A DNA stretch of 64,000 bases from Palsa-601 sp963801185. GTDB taxonomy: Bacteria > Actinomycetota > Acidimicrobiia > Acidimicrobiales > Bog-793. The notes under the pieces were generated by a model. The model was not told the origin of the DNA and did no database searches. It saw only the letters and a program-made list of their open reading frames with translations. Each line of letters begins with the position of its first letter. Position 1 is the stretch's first letter. Shown piece by piece: positions 8,827 to 18,607 of the stretch. A program made the position numbers and the translations under genes. The DNA lies in the NCBI GenBank assembly GCA_963801185.1, contig CAWDDW010000001.1, positions 1,240,001 through 1,304,000 on the forward strand. The letters are read 5' to 3'.

Positions 8827-9426
8827 TCACTGAGGCAGGAGCCCGGCGAGGAACTCACTGCGGACGAGCTCCGTCACCTGCTCGCGATCGGAGAGGTCCC
8901 AACCGCCCGGTGAGCCGATGAACGACAGCGCCAGGCGGGCGACGTACTCGGCCGCCTCCCGCCGGTCGACTCCCTCGGCGAGCTCGTGACCCGCGAAACG
9001 CGCCTCGAAGAACGATGCGATCAAGCCGATCAGCCGTGCGGACTCAAGCGATAGCTGCGGCAAGAGGCGCTCCGGCTCGGTCTCGAGGATCTTCTGGAGC
9101 ACGGCGTGGCCCTCGACGGCCTCGTGTGCGAACAGGATCCCATTGACGAGCAGCGACTCAAGGTCCGGGGCGTCCGAGACCGCCTCAGCCAACCTCTGGA
9201 AGAAACGCAACGTCTCAAAAGTGATCACGGCCCCCACCAACTCGTCGCGTCCGCCTGGGAAGTACCGGTACAGGGTCGCCCGGGAGACGCCGGCCTCCTT
9301 GGCGGCATCTTCGAGCGAGGTGGCGGCAAGGCCCTTCTCGGCGATGCAGCGGTACGCGCCCTCGAGGAGCCTCGTGCGGACATCGGAGAGCACCGAATGA
9401 GAATAAGGCCTCGAAGGTAGGGTCAC
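8827..9426 (-). CDS. TetR-family transcriptional regulator
   Basis: The 199-residue protein has the TetR DNA-binding domain near the N-terminus (LEGAYRCIAEKGLAATSLED, AAKEAGVSRATLYRYFPGG). It is related to the regulator downstream and shares the YRxFPGGRD signature. The GTG at 9426 lies only 3 bases from the divergent subtilase start, so the real start may be the GTG at 9393 (VLSDVRTRLLEG), leaving space for a promoter. The effector is unknown. Confidence 0.85.
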   Translation of the reverse strand: MTLPSRPYSHSVLSDVRTRLLEGAYRCIAEKGLAATSLEDAAKEAGVSRATLYRYFPGGRDELVGAVITFETLRFFQRLAEAVSDAPDLESLLVNGILFAHEAVEGHAVLQKILETEPERLLPQLSLESARLIGLIASFFEARFAGHELAEGVDRREAAEYVARLALSFIGSPGGWDLSDREQVTELVRSEFLAGLLPQ

Positions 9427-9429
9427 GCT

Positions 9430-12400
9430 ATGGCCAGATCCTCGCTCCTCCTAGGTGCCGCCGCGGTGGCTCTCGTCGCCTCTTCGGTCCTGGCGTCGCT
9501 CCCGGGTGGCGCCAGCGGCGCGACGGCGGGCATGCGCGCACCACATGCGACGACGAGCTCGCTTGACCCGTACGGCCCGCAGGGCATGAACGTCGACGCC
9601 GCCCAGAAGGACTTCACGACCGGTGACCCGGACGTCGTCGTCGCCTACGTCGAAGGCGGCATCAACTGGCGCAGGTCCAACGCGGCGGCGCTCGCCGGCG
9701 CGAGCTACATCAACTGGCACGACACACCCGTGCCGTGCTCCGGCTCTACCGTGAAAACAGCGACGATGGGCCTCGGCGGAAAGACGACGGCGTGCCACAC
9801 CGAGTACTCCTCGAACGAGTCGGACTACGAGATTGACGGCAACAAGTCGGTCACCGTCGCGGACTGGGCACACGACCCCCGTGTCACCGACGCCAACCAC
9901 GACGGCTTCCTCGACCCCGAGGACTTGATCGCGGCCTTCTCCGGCGCGTCGTTCAACCCGCCACACCCGTCTCCCGCGGGCTACTCACACGCCATCGCCG
10001 GGTGGGACTTCTACGACAACGCGCAAGGCGGCGGGCAGAACGACCCGGCGACCATCGACGCCGCCTACGGCCACTCCGACGACCAGATGAACGTGATCCA
10101 CACCATGTGCCCGAGCTGCCTGATCCTGCCTGTCAAGGCAGGTGACGAGGCAGTGGACTCGACCGAGGCGCTTGCCAAGGCATGGCTGTTCGCGGCACGG
10201 TCGGGGGCACGCGTCATAGTGTCGGTCACCGCCGACCTCGGCTACTCGCCCTTCGAAGCCTCTGTCCTCCGGTACCTCGACGAGAAAGGAGTGATCGTCG
10301 TCGAGTCGAGCAACGACTTCGACTCGGCCGACCACCAGGGCGGCATGTTCTGGGGCAACGTGCTCCCGGGCAACGGGCTCGTCCCGAACACCGCCGGCGT
10401 CCCGACGGGACCGGTTCTGAAGGGCATGCCGGGTCCGGAGTGGACGCGCTCGAACGAGACTTCCTTCGGCCCGCACAACGTCTTCTCGGTCGCGACGAAC
10501 GGTGGCTCGACGTCGGAGTCGACACCGACTCTCGGCGGCATCCTCGGCCTCGTCCTCTCCGAAGGCGACGAGGCAGCGGCCGCGAAGACCATCCCCGCGC
10601 CCCTCTCGGGCCCTCAGGCGATTCAGGTCTTGCAGGAGGCGTCACACCAGTTGCCCGGCGAGTCGAAGCTGCCGTGGCCCGCTGGGCTTGGCAAGTGGAA
10701 CCCGCAGTACGGCTACGGGATGCCAGACGTCGCGCAGGCGCTCGCCGACGTCAAGGCGAGCCGGATCCCTCCGGCGGCCGAGATCGAGAGCCCCGCGTGG
10801 TACTCGATCGAGGACCCGACGACGTCCGCGTCCGTCAAGGTCACCGGCAACGTCGAGTCGTACGACGGCACGCCCGTGAGCTGGGTGCTGCAGGAAGGCC
10901 TCGGCGAGCACCCGGGAGCTTGGAAGACGATCGGCAGTGGCTCGGCACCGAGTGGGACCTACTCGGGGACTCTCGGGACCCTCTCGCTCTCCTCCATCCC
11001 GAAGTCCTTCTACCTCGCGAGCTTCCACCTCTCGACGAAGAAGTCGCTTCCCTCGATGGACGAGTACGACGTCACGTTCCGCCTGGAGGCGTCGGCATCA
11101 CCCGTGGCGGGCCACACCCTCACCGCGCAGACCCGCCGCGTCGTCGACGTCTTCCACGACCCGACAGCCCTCGCGCACTTCCCGATGGCGATCGGCTCGA
11201 GCGGGGAGAGCCAGCCGGCCCTCGTGGACCTGCAGGGCACCGGCCGCTTGGACATCGTCTTCGGGACCGCCTCGGGTGCCGTCGACGCCATCGACCCGAA
11301 GACGGGCAAGGAGCTACCGGGGTGGCCGGCCCGGACCCTCCCGGTCAAGGCGACCGACCTTCCGAGCGGCGTGAAGCCGGGTGACGAACCGGTCATCTCC
11401 GACGTGGCGGTGGGCGACCTCGGTCACACCGGGCAGCTCTCTGTCGTAGCCACTTCGCTCGACGGCCGTGTCTACGTCTTCGACTCCCACGGGAAGTTGC
11501 AGCCGGGCTGGCCGAAGTTGATGAGCACCGGGGTCGTCGCGCCGGCGATCCCGAGGCCGTCCGAGCCGAACGTCCGCCTTCCGGTGTTGGGAGCGCTCGC
11601 TCCGCCCGTCCTGGCGCCGCTGCGGGGCGGGCCGGACCTCGACGTCATCCAGGCCGGATGGGACGGCGAGCTCCACGCGTGGGACGCGACCGGCTCGCCT
11701 CTTCCCGGCTGGCCAGTGCATGTCACGGTCCCCACGAAGGACCTCGACCTGACGACCGGTTACACGCTCGAGGACGACCAGAAGCTCGACACTCCTCCCA
11801 CCCTCGCCTACCTCTCGGGCAAGTCCGGCGGCGCCGACCTCGTGATCCGGAGCCAGGAGACCGAGATCAACACGAGCGCGAGCCTGCAGCCGTTCCCGTA
11901 CGGTTTCGTCCTCGCCTACAACAGCGCCGGCAAGCTGCTCCCAGGATGGCCCGTCCGCCTCGAGGGAACGATCGAGGACTACGGGAGCGCGCAGGAATTC
12001 ATCACCGAAGGCACTGATTCGCCCATATCGGCCGACGTACTCGGCAACGGCAAGGATGAGGTCGCCGTCGGGCTCGTCTGGTCACCCGAGTCCCTCATCG
12101 GGGGCGCCGGCAAGGTCCTCGGTGGTTACGGAACCACCCTCTCGGTGCTACTCGCTCTCGACGGGATCGTCAACGATCCCGGAGCAGCCATCAACGGACC
12201 CCTCCCGCCGACCACGCCGACACCGTTCACGGGATCAGGAGCCTTCGGGCAGCTCGGGAGCGGGATCGCCTTTGCGGACCCGGAGATGGGCGCGGAGCAC
12301 TTCGCCGCCGCCCTCGTTTACGACGGCTCGGGCAACCCGATCAACCAACTCCTTTCAGTCTGGCCAGCAAGCTCGGCCACCTCGGGCGGCTCAGGCAGCG

Positions 12401-13080
12401 AGCTCTCTTCCTTCCCGAGCGCCGAGCAGGGACAGGACTTCCTCGGCGAGCCGATGTTCGCCCCGGTGGCGGGCGCTGCCGACGCCGTGGTCGTCTCAGG
12501 AGACTCCGGCGCAGTCGACGCTCGCACGGCAACCGGTAAGGAGGCTGCCGGGTTCCCGAAGTTCACCGGTGGCTGGTCGATCTACGCCCCCTCGGCCGGA
12601 GACTTGTTGAGCGACGGCCACGACGAAATCGTCACGGTCACGCGGGAGGGATACCTCTTCGTTTGGAAGACATCGGGCACAGCGCCCGGTGCCTCCGCGT
12701 GGTGGCGCGCCTATCACGACGAGTGGAACACGGGCCGCTACGGCACCGACACGAGGCCGCCGGGAGTCGTCCGCCACGCGAAGATCGTGCCTGGCGGAGG
12801 GACGGGAGGAGCGCCCTTGTTGCGTTTCGAGGCGCCGGGCGCCAACTGGTACGCGGGTCGTGTCAGCACTTACCGCCTTGTCATCGGCGGGCGCACTGGC
12901 AGCTCGATCCGTGACCTCACGGTTCACGCGACGGTCGGCGCGGGGCACATCCAGACGATCGCCCTGCCGAAGGGTTGCACGAGCGTCATCGTGCGAGCCG
13001 AGAACTCCGACGGGCTCGTCTCGCAAGCCGAACAGGTCACGCTGTCGGCAAGCCACGTGGTGGCCTGGCCTTCCGCGTAG
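9430..13080 (+). CDS. Secreted subtilase-like protein with C-terminal FG-GAP-like beta-propeller
   Basis: This 1216-residue protein starts with a signal peptide (1-31). Residues about 65-450 are S8 (subtilisin-like) in layout. The Asp-box position reads VAYVEGGIN (Glu75 where Asp is usual), the His box is AAYGHSDDQ (His215), and the Ser box reads TSESTPTLGGI (Ser362 where GTSMAAP is usual), with VVESSND as oxyanion-loop candidate. A calcium-like stretch DANHDGFLDPED lies at 154-165. A beta-sandwich linker is followed by an FG-GAP/VCBS-type propeller with a repeated G..LPGWP motif (GKELPGWP, GKLQPGWP, GSPLPGWP, GKLLPGWP). The Glu substitution means proteolysis is uncertain. It is exported and may act on or display surface proteins. 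Confidence 0.75.
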   Translation: MARSSLLLGAAAVALVASSVLASLPGGASGATAGMRAPHATTSSLDPYGPQGMNVDAAQKDFTTGDPDVVVAYVEGGINWRRSNAAALAGASYINWHDTPVPCSGSTVKTATMGLGGKTTACHTEYSSNESDYEIDGNKSVTVADWAHDPRVTDANHDGFLDPEDLIAAFSGASFNPPHPSPAGYSHAIAGWDFYDNAQGGGQNDPATIDAAYGHSDDQMNVIHTMCPSCLILPVKAGDEAVDSTEALAKAWLFAARSGARVIVSVTADLGYSPFEASVLRYLDEKGVIVVESSNDFDSADHQGGMFWGNVLPGNGLVPNTAGVPTGPVLKGMPGPEWTRSNETSFGPHNVFSVATNGGSTSESTPTLGGILGLVLSEGDEAAAAKTIPAPLSGPQAIQVLQEASHQLPGESKLPWPAGLGKWNPQYGYGMPDVAQALADVKASRIPPAAEIESPAWYSIEDPTTSASVKVTGNVESYDGTPVSWVLQEGLGEHPGAWKTIGSGSAPSGTYSGTLGTLSLSSIPKSFYLASFHLSTKKSLPSMDEYDVTFRLEASASPVAGHTLTAQTRRVVDVFHDPTALAHFPMAIGSSGESQPALVDLQGTGRLDIVFGTASGAVDAIDPKTGKELPGWPARTLPVKATDLPSGVKPGDEPVISDVAVGDLGHTGQLSVVATSLDGRVYVFDSHGKLQPGWPKLMSTGVVAPAIPRPSEPNVRLPVLGALAPPVLAPLRGGPDLDVIQAGWDGELHAWDATGSPLPGWPVHVTVPTKDLDLTTGYTLEDDQKLDTPPTLAYLSGKSGGADLVIRSQETEINTSASLQPFPYGFVLAYNSAGKLLPGWPVRLEGTIEDYGSAQEFITEGTDSPISADVLGNGKDEVAVGLVWSPESLIGGAGKVLGGYGTTLSVLLALDGIVNDPGAAINGPLPPTTPTPFTGSGAFGQLGSGIAFADPEMGAEHFAAALVYDGSGNPINQLLSVWPASSATSGGSGSELSSFPSAEQGQDFLGEPMFAPVAGAADAVVVSGDSGAVDARTATGKEAAGFPKFTGGWSIYAPSAGDLLSDGHDEIVTVTREGYLFVWKTSGTAPGASAWWRAYHDEWNTGRYGTDTRPPGVVRHAKIVPGGGTGGAPLLRFEAPGANWYAGRVSTYRLVIGGRTGSSIRDLTVHATVGAGHIQTIALPKGCTSVIVRAENSDGLVSQAEQVTLSASHVVAWPSA

Positions 13081-13082
13081 CC

Positions 13083-13912
13083 ATGGGCGGGCCTCCGGCA
13101 CCGATCAGCGATGAGCTGAGCCGGCGACGTGCCTACGAGTGCCGGTTGACCCCGGACCGATCCCTCGAGGACATCGAGGCTGCGGCGGGCTTCCTCTCCG
13201 ACCGCGGGCTCCTCACCCGGACGCCGGACTGCTCGTTGCCGAGCCTCTTCGAAGCCTGCCACGAGGAGCCGTACAAGGAGGGCGGCCAGGGTTTTGCTGC
13301 CTGGCCGAAGACGAAATGGTGGTGGGGGGACGCGCTCGCCCAGCGGGCGGGGGTGATCGTATTGAAGATCCACAGTGGCAAGAACATCTTCTTGAGCAGA
13401 GAGGCCGTCGCTCTCGTCGATCCGATCTGCCGGGCCGAGCTGGCCCGGATGACGGCAGCCGAGCCCTCGTGGGCACACGTTCTCGACTACCTAGCCGACG
13501 TCGGCCCCGCGCAGCTCGAGACCGTCCGGCGCGACCTCGGCATCGTGCCGCCCGAGCTCAAGTCTCTCCGCTCGCCGCTCGAGAGGTGTGGTGCGCTCGT
13601 GAGCCGTCCGGTGGTGCTCGGGGCCACGGGCACGGACGGCTCCGAAGCGCCGGGCCACGTTCACACGAGCGAGCCGCGCGGTACGACCAAGTCGTCTCCG
13701 ACGCCACCCCGGGCGATCCGATGAGGGCATTCGGTGACCTCGTCGTCGCCGGCGTCCGCGCCGCAGTGGTGGCGCCAGAACGCGAGATCGAGCGGTGGTT
13801 CAGCTGGCGGTGGTACTTCGACCCCGGGCTTGTCGACCGCCTGGTCGTCAACGGCCGGCTCGAGCGGCCTGCTCCGGGCTGGGTGAGCGCGGCGCCGATC
13901 GCAGGAGCTTGA
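13083..13912 (+). CDS. AlkZ-related winged-helix protein (one frameshift)
   Basis: Start ATG 13083 lies just after the subtilase stop. The N-terminal part (PAPISDELSRRRAYECRL) and the block PSLFEACHEE, WGDALAQRAGVIVLKIHSGKN and PAQLETVRRDLG resemble AlkZ-related proteins of actinobacteria (winged-helix relatives of the DNA glycosylase AlkZ/YcaQ). The frame is lost near 13665-13680. One missing base (for example a G giving EPARYDQVVSD) joins it to a C-terminal half ending WVSAAPIAGA at 13912. Function is inferred only from relatives. I do not see the AlkZ catalytic QxQ/QxD motif clearly, so enzyme activity is not claimed. Confidence 0.55.
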
Positions 13913-13959
13913 GCCCGCAAGTACGCCGCCAACACCTCGTCGAGGCTTCTTGTGAAGTG

Positions 13960-15030
13960 ATGGCCCGCACGCGACTCGCTCTCACCGTCGTCGGGGTCGC
14001 GCTCGCGCTCTCGGCGTGCTCTTCGTCCCCAAAGTCGGAAACGCCCACGACCACTCCTGCCCCGTCATCGTCACCCAAGGTGGCTCCGCCCCGGATCCAA
14101 CTGACCGACACCAGCCTCCAGCCCTCCGGCTGGGTACCGATCGAGTACGGCCACGCCCAGATCTCGGTGCCGGCCACTTGGAAGGTCATTGGTCCGCCCG
14201 CCTGCCTCGGCTCGCTGCACGACGCTGTGATCCTCGGCGGCGGAGCGGGGGACGGCTACTGCCCGCCCGAGCGCGTCCAGAGAGAGACCCACGTCGTCGA
14301 GATTGAGCCTTACCCCTATCGACGACGGGGGACGATCGCCATCAGCCAGCCGAGCGTGCCGGTGAAGGTCATGCACTTGAGCGGCTTCACCGTCCTTCGG
14401 TCGGTCTTCGGGAACACCTACGCCATGCCCGCCCTCGGGGTCTCGCTCGTGTTCTTCGCGCAGACCGACCGCCGGGTTCTCGACACCCTCACGCGCTCGC
14501 CCCGGGCGGTGGCCCTCGGCCGAAGCGGCGCGCCCGCCATCCCCGCCTCGTGGCGGCGGATCACGTTCGCCGGCCTCTCCTTCGCCGTGCCGAGTACTTG
14601 GGCGGTGTCGCGCACCAGCGTGACCACGCTCGGAAGCCCCCCGTGCTCGGCGCTCAGCGACATGGTTGCCACGACACCGTCGGTCGTGCTGTCGACGGAC
14701 GGGGAGCCTGCTTACGTCTACCACTGCCCGTCCTTCGTACCGGGGCGTGAAAGACCTCTCCGCCCGCAGCTCGGGCTCGTCGTCGACGGGAACTCTAAGT
14801 GGACGCCGACGTTCGTCGCTCGCGCGGAGGACTGCCGGTCCCAAGCAGGACTGCACCTCTGTGTGGACACGAGCGCCAACGAAGGGATACTCGAAGTCTC
14901 CGCCGCCCGCTCTCCAAGTTGTGGCACCGACTGCTCGCCGGTCGTCTCGCACCCGCCGATCATCGCGCTCGGCTTGTCCGGCTCTGGGCTGACGGACCGA
15001 ACGATCCTCGACTCGTTCCGGGCGGGTTGA
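13960..15030 (+). CDS. Putative lipoprotein, unknown function
   Basis: The ATG at 13960 begins a type II signal peptide with lipobox LSAC (MARTRLALTVVG...ALSACSS), then a Ser/Thr/Pro-rich linker. The mature part has two related segments: GWVPIEYGHAQISVPATW and RITFAGLSFAVPSTWAVSR, each followed by cysteine-bearing loops. It ends SGSGLTDRTILDSFRAG. No family is recognised. A tandem, damaged copy follows 6 bases later. Confidence 0.7.
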   Translation: MARTRLALTVVGVALALSACSSSPKSETPTTTPAPSSSPKVAPPRIQLTDTSLQPSGWVPIEYGHAQISVPATWKVIGPPACLGSLHDAVILGGGAGDGYCPPERVQRETHVVEIEPYPYRRRGTIAISQPSVPVKVMHLSGFTVLRSVFGNTYAMPALGVSLVFFAQTDRRVLDTLTRSPRAVALGRSGAPAIPASWRRITFAGLSFAVPSTWAVSRTSVTTLGSPPCSALSDMVATTPSVVLSTDGEPAYVYHCPSFVPGRERPLRPQLGLVVDGNSKWTPTFVARAEDCRSQAGLHLCVDTSANEGILEVSAARSPSCGTDCSPVVSHPPIIALGLSGSGLTDRTILDSFRAG

Positions 15031-15036
15031 GCCGGA

Positions 15037-15823
15037 ATGGCCCGCAGACGACTCGCTCTCAGCCTCGTGGGTGCAGCTCTCGCTCTCGCTGCCTGCTCGG
15101 CGGCCCCGCACTCCAGCACACCCAAGACCACACAACACTCGTCGTCTTCACGCCCGGCCGCCAAGATGCACATCAGACTGAGCGATACGCGGGCCGAGCC
15201 CTCGGGCTGGGTGCCGATCGACTACGGCCGCGCACAGATCTCGGTCCCCCCGACCTGGTACCTGGAGTTGCGCCCGGCGTGCGTCCTCCCGAGTAAGGAC
15301 ACGGTGATGGTGGGCGGAGGCACCGGTCTCTGCCCACCAATAGCGCAGCCGGCCGGCTATCGGGTGGGGCCGAGCGCTGCGATCGAGCACTACCGCCAAC
15401 GGCCGACAAGCGTCGTCCAGCCCTCGTCGCTGAGGGTCGTTCGCGGGCCCTCTCTGCTCAGACCAGAGCGTGCTAGTCGCCACACCACCGTCGGTGGTGC
15501 TCTCGACGGACGAGGTGTTGCCTCCAACGCCCGGTTGCCCGCTCGAGGCCTACGGTGCGAGGGAGAAGCCCCTGCGGCCGGAGCTCGGCCTCATCGTCAA
15601 CGCGAGGGGCGCCTACACCCCCGGCGTAGCCGCCCAAACGTCGGAGTGCATGCAGCAAGCGGGCCTCAGGCTTTGCGTGGACCCGACCGACACCCAAGGA
15701 ATCCTCGAGGTGTCGGTCCAGCTGCTCGGCAATCTGTCGAAAGGCCACCCGGTGATCGACCTCGGCTTGTCCGGCTCGGGCCTGACCGACCGGACGATCC
15801 TCGACTCGTTCCGGGCCGCTTGA
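15037..15823 (+). pseudogene. Decayed tandem copy of the preceding lipoprotein gene
   Basis: The N-terminus (MARRRLALSLVG, lipobox LAAC, GWVPIDYGRAQISVPPTW) and the C-terminus (ATPPSVVLSTDE, GLRLCVDPTDTQGILEVS, SGSGLTDRTILDSFRAA) match the upstream gene closely. The middle of about 100 codons, including the whole second VPSTW segment, is absent, and the two halves lie in different frames. The change is near 15435-15460, where the downstream frame has a stop just before it. Because sequence is lost as well as shifted, this is more likely real gene decay after tandem duplication than a simple sequence error. Confidence 0.65.
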
Positions 15824-15824
15824 C

Positions 15825-16661
15825 CTACAAGCCGAGCAAGGACTCGAGCCCTACCGTCAGGCCAGGCGTGTCGGCCACTCGGCGGACCGCCAACAGCACG
15901 CCGGACATGAAGGACGCCCGGTCGATCGAGTCGTGACGGATAGTGAGCGTCTCGCCGACAGAGCCGAAGATCACCTCCTGGTGGGCCACGAGCCCCGGGA
16001 GCCTGATCGAGTGCACCCGCACCCCTCCCTCCGAGACACCGCCACGCGTTCCCTCGAGGACCACCTGCTCGGTCGGGTCTCCTGCGAACTTGCGGCCGGC
16101 GCCACGAGCCTGCCGCGCAGCTTCGATCCTGCGGACCGTCTGAAGCGAGGTGCCCGACGGCGCGTCGCGCTTGTGGTCGTGGTGCAGCTCGATGATCTCG
16201 ACGCCGTCCATGTAGGGGGCGCAGATCTCGGCGCAACGCATCATGAGGACTGCACCGATTGAGAAGTTGGCCGCGAGGACGCAGTTCGGCGTGAGCGGGT
16301 CGCCGAACAACCGCTCGAAGTCGGCAAGATCTTGGTCCGTGAGCCCCGTCGTCCCGCAGACAACATGGACACCGTTCTCGGCACACCAGACGAGATTCTC
16401 GCGAGCCGACTTGGCAACGGTGAAATCGACAGCCACTTGGACGCCGTTCGCCGCGAACATGTCCGCCTCTGCCGCCACCTCGATGGCCGCGTGTGGTCCG
16501 ACGAGGCTCGCCCCAGCGACGCTCACGACCTCGCCCAGCATCCTCCCCGCCCCGGCCGGATCGGCAGCTGCCACGAGGTCGAGGTCCTCCGCCTCGGCGA
16601 CGGCAGCGCACACGGTGGCACCCATCCGTCCGGCGGCTCCCAGCACTCCTACGCGGATCAT
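15825..16661 (-). CDS. dapB: 4-hydroxy-tetrahydrodipicolinate reductase
   Basis: DapB reduces 4-hydroxy-tetrahydrodipicolinate to tetrahydrodipicolinate with NAD(P)H in lysine and diaminopimelate synthesis (cytosolic, homotetramer). Seen are the dinucleotide motif VGVLGAAGRMG at the N-terminus, CGTTGL, the catalytic ELHHDHKRDAPSGTS block and a C-terminal substrate region. About 278 residues, slightly longer than usual. I chose ATG 16661 (MIRVGVLG); a GTG at 16667 abuts the dppB stop. In actinobacteria dapB normally follows the M16 peptidase; here a peptide-transporter operon lies between them and dapB is its last gene. Confidence 0.93.
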   Translation of the reverse strand: MIRVGVLGAAGRMGATVCAAVAEAEDLDLVAAADPAGAGRMLGEVVSVAGASLVGPHAAIEVAAEADMFAANGVQVAVDFTVAKSARENLVWCAENGVHVVCGTTGLTDQDLADFERLFGDPLTPNCVLAANFSIGAVLMMRCAEICAPYMDGVEIIELHHDHKRDAPSGTSLQTVRRIEAARQARGAGRKFAGDPTEQVVLEGTRGGVSEGGVRVHSIRLPGLVAHQEVIFGSVGETLTIRHDSIDRASFMSGVLLAVRRVADTPGLTVGLESLLGL

Positions 16662-16667
16662 GACCAC

Positions 16668-17630
16668 TCAGCCCATGCGGACCCGGGGGTCGAGCACGGC
16701 ATAGAGGATGTCGACGATGGTGTTCATGACGACGATGAAGACTGCGGCGAGCAGCACGATGGCGGCAACCACCGGAAGGTCGCCGTTGAACAGAGCCGAG
16801 ATCGAGAGCTCACCGAGGCCGGTGAGCCCGAAGACGCGCTCGGTGACGATCGCCCCGGCGAGAAGGGTGCCGACATCGATGCCGAGCTGCGTTGTGACCG
16901 GCGTCAAGGCGGCGCGGAGACCGTGCTTGTAGATGACGAGCCGACGGGACAGCCCCTTTGCCCGCGCCGTCCTTATGTAGTCCTCGCCAAGAGTGTCGAG
17001 CAGGGAGCTGCGGATGAGGCGCGTGTACACCGCCGCCTGGACGAGGGCGAGCGTGAACCACGGAAGGATGAGGTGGACGAACCATTGCCCGGGGTCCGAC
17101 AGCCCGACATAGCCCGAGGCCGGGAACCAGTGCAGGCCGGCCTCGGTCAGGTAGAAGTACAGCACGAGCAAGGCGAGAACGCCGAGCACGAAGGTCGGCA
17201 TCGACAGGAAGGTGAGCGCGAAGAGGGTTCCCGCCCGATCCCGCTTGGTGCGCGGGTGCACGGCCGCCATGATGCCGATCGGGATGCCGATGAGCAGCCA
17301 GAGGAAAGCAGCTCCGATCACGAGCGAAGCCGTGACCGGGAAGGCCCGGGCGATCTCGGAGGTCACCGGGACCTGGTTCTGGAAGTCGAGCCCGAAGCTT
17401 CCGTGCACCAGTCCGACCAGGTAGTGCCAGTACTGGTACCAGAATCCGTGGTTGAGGCCGAGACGGATCTCTGCGTCTTTGATCGCCTGCGGACCGGCTT
17501 GGTGTCCGGCGAACCGGGCGGCGAGGTTCCCGGCGTTGCCGGCGAAGAAGATGGCGTAGGTCCCCAAGGTGATGAGGAGGATGACGACGACCAGGTAAGC
17601 CAGGCGGCGGAGTATGAACCCGAAGATCAT
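16668..17630 (-). CDS. Peptide ABC transporter permease, DppB/OppB type
   Basis: The 320-residue membrane protein begins MIFGFILRRLAYLVVVILLI, the typical first helix of DppB-like permeases, and has about six transmembrane segments. The EAA loop that contacts the ATPases reads YIRTARAKGLSRRLVIYKH. It ends with the LDPRVRMG tail common to the family. The start ATG 17630 overlaps the stop of the partner permease (ATGA). A longer upstream open frame has no membrane or family features and overlaps dppC, so it was discarded. Confidence 0.92.
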   Translation of the reverse strand: MIFGFILRRLAYLVVVILLITLGTYAIFFAGNAGNLAARFAGHQAGPQAIKDAEIRLGLNHGFWYQYWHYLVGLVHGSFGLDFQNQVPVTSEIARAFPVTASLVIGAAFLWLLIGIPIGIMAAVHPRTKRDRAGTLFALTFLSMPTFVLGVLALLVLYFYLTEAGLHWFPASGYVGLSDPGQWFVHLILPWFTLALVQAAVYTRLIRSSLLDTLGEDYIRTARAKGLSRRLVIYKHGLRAALTPVTTQLGIDVGTLLAGAIVTERVFGLTGLGELSISALFNGDLPVVAAIVLLAAVFIVVMNTIVDILYAVLDPRVRMG

Positions 17631-18607
17631 TTGCGGCCCGGGCTGGCTATGTGGGAGCGACCTTGGCGGGGATCGAGCGCGTCGCGCAGACCGTCTCCGA
17701 AGAGGTTGAAGGCCAGGGTCGTGAGGAACAGGGCCACACAAGGAAAGACGAGGAGCCACCAGGCGATGGTGTAGAGGTCGCCGTTCTGCGCCTCGGAGAT
17801 CATGTTGCCCCACGATGCCGTCGGCTGTTGGATGCCGAGACCGAGGTAGGACAGCGTCGCTTCGAGCACGATGTTCACCGGGATCAGAAGGGTCGCGTAG
17901 ACGACCGCCAGCGCGATGAGATTCGGCACGATCTCGACGACCATGATCCGCAGGTCGCTCGCGCCGACCGCCCGGGCCGCTTCGACGAATTCGCGCTCGC
18001 GCAGACTGATCACCTGGCCGCGGACGAGCCGGGCGATGAGCGGCCACTGGAAGAACGCCACGACGAGGAGGATGAGGGTGAGGCTCGCCCCGAAACGCGC
18101 CACGAGAGCCAGCGCGAAGAGCAGCACCGGGAAGGCGAGCATGATGTCCATGAATCGGGCGATGAGAGCGTCGAGCGGTCCGCCGAAGTAGCCGGAGATG
18201 AGACCTAGAGCGAGCCCGAGCACGAGGGCGATCGCCGTTGCCCCCACCCCGACCTCGAGTGACACGCGGGCGCCGTAGATAAGCCTCGACAGGACGTCAC
18301 GGCCGAGGTCGTCTGTGCCGAGCAGAAACGCATGCGACGGACCCACCGGGTGGCCGTAGATCGAGAGCCCCGTGTTGGAGTACTGGGTGTTCGGCCCGTG
18401 ACCGATCAGGGCCGTGAGCACGGGAGCGAAGACCGCGACGAGGCATATGAAGACGACAAAGCCGAGAGCGCTCATTGCGACCCTGTCGTGGCGCAGCCGT
18501 CGCCAGGCCAGTCGCATCGGAGTCCGTCCTTCGACGGCCAGCTCTTCCTCATCGAGCGGGGTGGTCGGATCGCTGGTGGTCAGCAGCTCCGAGCGCTGCA
18601 AGATCAT
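17627..18607 (-). CDS. Peptide ABC transporter permease, DppC/OppC type
   Basis: From ATG 18607 (MILQRSELL): a cytosolic N-terminal segment (PMRLAWRRLRHDRVAM), one helix, then GTDDLGRDVLSRLIYGARVS, the DppC hallmark, and five further helices. The EAA loop is FVEAARAVGASDLRIM. Pairs with the permease encoded downstream to form the pore for peptide uptake. Starts 4 bases inside the ATPase gene upstream. Confidence 0.92.
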   Translation of the reverse strand: MILQRSELLTTSDPTTPLDEEELAVEGRTPMRLAWRRLRHDRVAMSALGFVVFICLVAVFAPVLTALIGHGPNTQYSNTGLSIYGHPVGPSHAFLLGTDDLGRDVLSRLIYGARVSLEVGVGATAIALVLGLALGLISGYFGGPLDALIARFMDIMLAFPVLLFALALVARFGASLTLILLVVAFFQWPLIARLVRGQVISLREREFVEAARAVGASDLRIMVVEIVPNLIALAVVYATLLIPVNIVLEATLSYLGLGIQQPTASWGNMISEAQNGDLYTIAWWLLVFPCVALFLTTLAFNLFGDGLRDALDPRQGRSHIASPGRK

